10,755 nucleotides of DNA from CAZIHO01 sp964538875 (GTDB lineage: Bacteria; Pseudomonadota; Gammaproteobacteria; Chromatiales; Chromatiaceae): positions 1 to 10,755 of the forward strand of contig CAZIHO010000113.1 of the NCBI GenBank assembly GCA_964538875.1, read 5' to 3'. The position numbers and the translations under genes are program-made. Positions 8,401 through 10,755 of the stretch are shown piece after piece; positions within the stretch are counted from its first letter, which is position 1, and the number at the start of each line of letters is the position of its first letter. The notes beneath the pieces are model-generated. The model was given only the letters and a program-made list of their open reading frames with translations, had not been told where the DNA came from and ran no database searches.

Positions 8401-9892
8401 AATCGGCCTTGCGCTCCCGCCGTTGCGCCGGCGTACTCAGGTTCCCGGTAAACCGGCCATTGGGCGCCAGTAACGCCTGTTCACCCTTCTTGTGAAACAG
8501 CCGCTCCCGCCGGTCCAGGGCGGTGAATGACTGTTCGGCATGGGCCACGCTTTCCGAATGACCGAGGAACAGGTAGCCGTCCTTGGCCAGCCCAAAGTGG
8601 AACGTCTGCAACACCCGGGATTGCAAGGGCGCATCGAAATAGATGAGCACGTTGCGGCATGACACCAGATCCAGGCGCAAGAACGGCGGATCGCCTACCA
8701 GGTTGTGACGGGCAAACACGATCATATCCCGCAGCAACTTGCTGGCCTCAAACGCTTGCTTCACCGGGTGGAAATAATTTTCCAGCAACTCCGGAGGAAC
8801 CTCGCTCATGGAGGGCGCGGGGTAGACGCCCCGGCGCGCCACGTTGAGGGCATCGTCGTCGATGTCGGTAGCAAAGATTTGCAGCCGGTAGTGGGTCAAC
8901 CTGTCGCCCAGCACTTCTGCAAACAACATCGCTATGGAGTAGGCTTCTTCACCACTGGCACAACCGGCCACCCACACCCGGATTTCGCTGTTAGGCGCCT
9001 TTCGGTTGCAGATATCCTGCACTGCACCCCGGAGGGCGAGGAAGGCGTCCCGATCCCGAAAAAATGCAGTCACCGAGATCAAAATGTCCCGGGCGAGTAA
9101 ATCCAGCTCTTGGGGGTTGGTATCAACCCAGGCTAGATAGGCGGCCAAGTCCAGATGGTTGGTGGCGATCTCCCGGCGGCGGATGCGCCGCATCAGGGTA
9201 CCCATCTTGTAGCCGGAAAAATCTACCCCTAGCTTATCCCGCAACCGGTTCAAGAGTTGATCCAGCAGTCCCGCCGCGGGTAGCCCCTCATCCGAATCCC
9301 GGGGCTGGAGTTCCAGCAGTTTAGGCAGGCGTAGCGCGATTTCTTCCGGACTCAGCACATAGTCCACCACCCCGGCGTCGATGGCGGCCCTGGGCATACC
9401 GTCGTATTTGGCCGTGTCCGGCTTTTGTACGAAAGTGAAACCGCCGGCTGCCTGAATGGCGCGCAAACCCGCCACGCCGTCCGATCCGGTGCCGGACAAA
9501 ATGATGCCGATCGACGCCTCTCCTTCTTCGGCCGCCAGGGAAATCAGAAATTGATTTATGGAGGGTTTGGGCACTACCTCCGGCGGCGCGGCAATGAGAT
9601 GGAGGCGCCCACTCCGGAATAGGGCATTGCAATTGGACGGCACCACATAAATGGCACCTGCTTCGGGCGCATCCCCCTGTTGTGCCTCCTTTACCTTTAA
9701 CGGTGTTTCCCGGCTGAGGATCTCCGCCATCATACTGCGATGGTTCGGGGAAAGATGCTGGAGGATCACATAAGCGCAGGGAACATCCGATTTAAGGTGG
9801 ACGATTAATTGGGTAATGGCTTCCAGCCCGCCCGCCGACGCGCCTATTCCAACGACATAGGTGTGATTTTCTTTCATCGGTGACGCCATCAT
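5402..9892 (-). CDS. CheB-CheR-PAS-GGDEF-EAL fusion (methylation plus c-di-GMP signalling)
   Basis: Numbering is from ATG 9892 (about 1496 aa). CheB methylesterase (10-195): GIGASAGG with S19, QHLSPNH with H46 and GTGSDG with D138, an intact triad but no receiver domain. CheR methyltransferase (205-468): SAM loop AGCASGEEAYS at 309-319 and NVLIYF at 414-419. A PAS-like region (500-601), a coiled coil (619-701) and three PAS domains (702-808, 816-933, 938-1058) follow. The cyclase (1061-1226) has intact GGDEF at 1145-1149 and an RSED inhibitory site (1136-1139) exactly five residues before it. The EAL domain (1238-1488) keeps E1274, N1333, E1365, D1395-D1396, K1416 and E1452, so both c-di-GMP synthesis and breakdown look possible. 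No transmembrane segment or signal peptide is evident, so it is probably cytosolic. Start: the frame extends to a TTG at 9943, but no ribosome binding site precedes it; ATG 9892, 9889 or 9877 are better, and the first has TAGG 12 nt upstream. It overlaps the phytochrome gene by 8 nt. Confidence 0.93.
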   Translation of the reverse strand: MMASPMKENHTYVVGIGASAGGLEAITQLIVHLKSDVPCAYVILQHLSPNHRSMMAEILSRETPLKVKEAQQGDAPEAGAIYVVPSNCNALFRSGRLHLIAAPPEVVPKPSINQFLISLAAEEGEASIGIILSGTGSDGVAGLRAIQAAGGFTFVQKPDTAKYDGMPRAAIDAGVVDYVLSPEEIALRLPKLLELQPRDSDEGLPAAGLLDQLLNRLRDKLGVDFSGYKMGTLMRRIRRREIATNHLDLAAYLAWVDTNPQELDLLARDILISVTAFFRDRDAFLALRGAVQDICNRKAPNSEIRVWVAGCASGEEAYSIAMLFAEVLGDRLTHYRLQIFATDIDDDALNVARRGVYPAPSMSEVPPELLENYFHPVKQAFEASKLLRDMIVFARHNLVGDPPFLRLDLVSCRNVLIYFDAPLQSRVLQTFHFGLAKDGYLFLGHSESVAHAEQSFTALDRRERLFHKKGEQALLAPNGRFTGNLSTPAQRRERKADCLLAGLIEHFKLTAALCDLDGNIQHTAGSVDHYLQFPVGTARLHVAEVAVPSLRGELLTLLHRHNKTVKPQRGRRRKLGREWVRLYLSRVGDAGGQWLLVLFIPESAGPVEAEPIDTAPSRQLEDELRSTREHLQTLVEEMATANEEMQALNEEAQASNEELQATNEEMEAANEELQATNEELLSLNQELNVKSQELFRLSEEYSHLYDALEFPILVFDRACQLIRFNAPAARRFDFRSTALHLPVARLRLPEAMEDLETRLQHVLAHLDREEVLITQNDRILRMAITPGIDKVGEVARLVVTLIDVTDVAQIQAALEESRERLAALMENTTLIFAMRDLRGAYLFANRSFLEFFALDKDRYSGQNDFTLLPPALAADLWGLDLQALRTRAPVAGEHLVERDGVRRYLRTVHQVLIDGAGQPSAFITEGEDITDRRYAEEQLRITARVFHQAGEAIVVTDPTTRIQTTNPAFSSITGYGPQEVAGKNLEDFLQSTRQGPEQSRLMWQSLKDSGFWQGELWNTRKGGEAYPQWMTVNRIDGAQGDTEHYVAVFSDISSIKNSQHRMEYLATHDALTNLPNRSLFQDRLRQALAQARRQNQRVVVLFIDLDNFKTINDTLGHDVGDELLRQAGDRLKNSVRSEDTVARLGGDEFTAILVDCPVEIVNQLVERIVDELSCSFEIQDRSLFVSASVGVAIYPQDGTDSTSLTKAADAAMYRAKEMGRNRVEYFVPDLHVRLLKRTAMVSALREALRLPGRLRMVYQPKFALAPHHPLAGAEALLRWQDPELGTISPGEFIPIAEQVGLILDLERRVAALLLEQLASWRRQGFAVPCIAFNTSPRSIREPGFATGLLEMFREHGVPPEATQIEITEGALLEHSGPVTVNLDTLDQAGIKLAIDDFGTGFSSLAYLKRLPLCEVKLDRTFVSGLGVNKGDEAIARAVISLAHALEFRTVAEGVETQEQLSWLTAQGCDMAQGYYLARPLEADAFQALMESSQSGE
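7790..7978 (-). repeat. Nine consecutive 21-bp units encoding a heptad coiled coil
   Basis: Within the fusion gene, nine 7-residue units run without a break: ATANEEM, QALNEEA, QASNEEL, QATNEEM, EAANEEL, QATNEEL, LSLNQEL, NVKSQEL, FRLSEEY. The NEEL core with a hydrophobic residue every seventh position predicts a long parallel coiled coil joining the CheR/PAS-like half to the PAS-GGDEF-EAL half, and probably the dimer interface. Such NEEL heptads are usual in CheB-CheR-PAS proteins. The DNA units have diverged, so this is a coding repeat rather than a recent tandem duplication. Confidence 0.85.
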
Positions 9893-9993
9893 TATGGTGA
9901 ACAGCCTATATGCCGTCAGTGGAGAGATTCCACAAGGTTGCAAAATCGCCGCAAAGCCGGCTTGTTAACGCCTGACCATGGATTTTCCGCGAA

Positions 9994-10033
9994 TAGGCTA
10001 GCCTGACCTATGCGGGCTATATTTACTAGGCTA
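9994..10033. promoter_or_regulatory. Direct repeats TAGGCTA, 33 bp apart, upstream of the fusion gene
   Basis: TAGGCTA occurs at 9994-10000 and 10027-10033, exactly 33 bp apart (about three helical turns), and once more at 10474-10480. The first copy lies in the perfect palindrome GGCTAGCC (9996-10003), the second in CTAGGCTACTAG. Phased copies about 100-140 bp before the start codon could be a regulator site for the signalling operon. The motif is short, so chance is possible. Confidence 0.25.
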
Positions 10034-10200
10034 CTAGCTGAAAATGTCAGATTTCAATAATTGCAACTTGTTGTCGTTAAGCCAGAATCTGTCTGGATGT
10101 CGGTGACATTTAGTTTCGCTACGGTTTGTAAGTGCGGTCCAAGTCAGGCTTCGGCTTGCACGACTGGCCTCGGCAAATGGCATCGCTGCCCTGGATTCGC

Positions 10201-10217
10201 CCAGCAGGACCTGCTGG
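10201..10217. repeat. 17-bp palindrome CCAGCAGG-A-CCTGCTGG
   Basis: Two perfect 8-bp arms meet around a single A. It may be an operator-like site or a six-pair hairpin with a five-base loop. It ends three bases before the ATG at 10221 of a doubtful small frame, and about 310 bp before the fusion start codon on the other strand. No T-tract follows on either strand, so it is not a terminator. Confidence 0.5.
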
Positions 10218-10465
10218 AAAATGCTATATGGGAATTTACCGCGAATGGACCCTGTCCGTTGGCCGGGGAAACAGAGAAGAAATCGCTATTTCCATGAATT
10301 TTATATAGGAATTTTTCCCGGCTCGGACAAGTATTATCTCAGTTTGTCTCAGCGTCAATTGGAACGAAAAATTTTGAAATTCATTAGAAGGCACTTTGGC
10401 GGCATTACGGAGTATAGATCCTAAATCTGTGAACTAAATGATTGCCTAATTGAGCAAAGGGAATC

Positions 10466-10496
10466 AAAAACAATAGGCTAATTTGAAGAATTAGCC
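10466..10496 (-). terminator. Candidate intrinsic terminator, minus strand
   Basis: GGCTAATT (10476-10483) and AATTAGCC (10489-10496) form a perfect 8-bp stem with a five-base loop. Read on the minus strand, the stem is followed by TATTGTTTTT, a fair though interrupted T-tract. It would end transcripts entering from the right edge before they reach the fusion gene. The stem is only moderately GC-rich, and no minus-strand gene is evident to its right inside the window. Confidence 0.35.
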
Positions 10497-10573
10497 CCCA
10501 ATAAATGATGCAATGCGGCAAATAATATTAGACAGCGGGAGGCGAATCTCCTGTTCTGCGGGGGTCTGGGCTG

Positions 10574-10705
10574 ATGGGATTAACGCTGAATGGGCGAACG
10601 GAGCTGGTGGCAGAGGCCAAGACGGCGGCCGGCGTCCTTAGGCACACCGGGGCGCGGATCGCAGAACTGGAGCACAGCCCGGTGACTGCCGAAGGCGTCT
10701 ATTAA
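10574..10705 (+). CDS. Small unrecognised ORF, 43 codons (doubtful)
   Basis: An ATG at 10574 opens 43 codons of GC-rich use, from MGLTLNGRTE to VTAEGVY, ending on TAA 10703-10705, directly against the hairpin that begins at 10706. The same frame is open upstream to 10532. I do not recognise the product. The only good Shine-Dalgarno-like sequence, GGGAGG (10537-10542), is about 31 nt too far away for this ATG. The opposite strand is also open here (from the right edge to the stop at 10580-10582), so this may be non-coding repeat DNA, a gene remnant or part of a structured RNA rather than a gene. Confidence 0.2.
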   Translation: MGLTLNGRTELVAEAKTAAGVLRHTGARIAELEHSPVTAEGVY

Positions 10706-10732
10706 GGGCACCTTGAAAAATTCAAGGTGCCC
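10706..10732. repeat. Perfect 12-bp inverted repeat with AAA spacer
   Basis: GGGCACCTTGAA (10706-10717) and TTCAAGGTGCCC (10721-10732) are exact reverse complements separated by AAA. The hairpin is very stable and starts on the base after a TAA stop codon. No T-run follows on the plus strand (GTGCGGGG follows), so it is not a classic intrinsic terminator. It may belong to a repeated palindromic element or the end of a mobile element. Confidence 0.85.
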
Positions 10733-10734
10733 GT

Positions 10735-10754
10735 GCGGGGTAGGGATACCCCGC
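10735..10754. repeat. Second hairpin, 8-bp arms with GGGA loop
   Basis: GCGGGGTA (10735-10742) pairs perfectly with TACCCCGC (10747-10754) across a four-base loop. It stands two bases after the 12-bp hairpin, so the two form a tandem palindromic unit reaching the window edge. This layout recalls REP/BIME-type repeats, but the family cannot be named from one copy. Confidence 0.7.
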
Positions 10755-10755
10755 C

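Larger units (their letters stand above)
9893..10530. other. AT-richer intergenic region upstream of the fusion gene; no convincing gene
   Basis: This stretch is clearly poorer in G+C than the flanking genes (for example 22 G+C in the 60 bases 10441-10500). It must hold the promoter of the minus-strand signalling operon, but I see no clear sigma-70 or sigma-54 site; CTGACA on the minus strand (10045-10050) resembles a -35 box without a good -10. It contains TAGGCTA repeats, a 17-bp palindrome (10201-10217), a small open frame of 67 codons (10221-10424, +) resembling no family I know, CCGCGAAT twice (9987-9994 and 10239-10246), and an 8-bp AT palindrome TAATATTA (10523-10530). A plus-strand product from 10221 would be very basic in its last third (LERKILKFIRRHF) but has no good ribosome binding site. 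Confidence 0.5.

Noticed and set aside
9893..9943. Extending the fusion protein to the TTG at 9943
   Set aside because: The extra 17 residues add nothing to the CheB fold, the TTG has no ribosome binding site, and ATG codons at 9892, 9889 and 9877 are closer to the first CheB strand.
10061..10297. TTG-started frame of 78 codons on the plus strand
   Set aside because: It has no ribosome binding site, a rare start, no recognisable family and overlaps another equally weak frame.
10535..10560. tRNA-like arm around GGAGGCGAATCTCC
   Set aside because: No acceptor stem, anticodon arm or T-arm could be assembled around it; it is only a small hairpin with wobble pairs.

Overview
The window looks like a GC-rich chromosomal segment from a proteobacterium, probably beta or gamma. 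The strongest hint is the huge CheB-CheR-PAS-GGDEF-EAL signalling fusion, a layout I associate with those groups; no ribosomal RNA or other direct taxonomic marker is present.

Positions 77-3886 (+) hold the tail of a V/A-type ATPase operon: catalytic subunit A, nucleotide-binding subunit B and central-stalk subunit D. They are tightly packed (A and B overlap by 4 nt; B and D are 10 nt apart). All key residues I could check are intact, so this should be a working rotary engine head. The membrane and peripheral-stalk genes are not in the window and would have to lie upstream, because nothing on this strand follows D.

Positions 3949-9892 (-) hold a two-gene signalling operon that converges on the ATPase operon. 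The first gene (about 1496 aa) joins CheB methylesterase, CheR methyltransferase, a PAS-like region, a nine-heptad coiled coil, three PAS domains, a GGDEF cyclase with an intact inhibitory site, and an EAL phosphodiesterase. The second gene starts on a GTG inside the end of the first (8-nt overlap) and encodes a bacteriophytochrome photosensory core (PAS-GAF-PHY) that stops without any output domain. The simplest reading is a split light-sensing system: the phytochrome core is made together with, and may act through, the c-di-GMP/methylation fusion. This pair is the most interesting object in the window.

Positions 9893-10755 have no convincing protein gene. The first part (to about 10530) is clearly poorer in G+C than the rest and carries short direct repeats, a 17-bp palindrome and a terminator-like hairpin for the minus strand. 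The last part (about 10530-10755) returns to high GC, can fold extensively, is open on both strands, and ends in two strong adjacent hairpins; it may be a short mobile or repeated element or a structured RNA.
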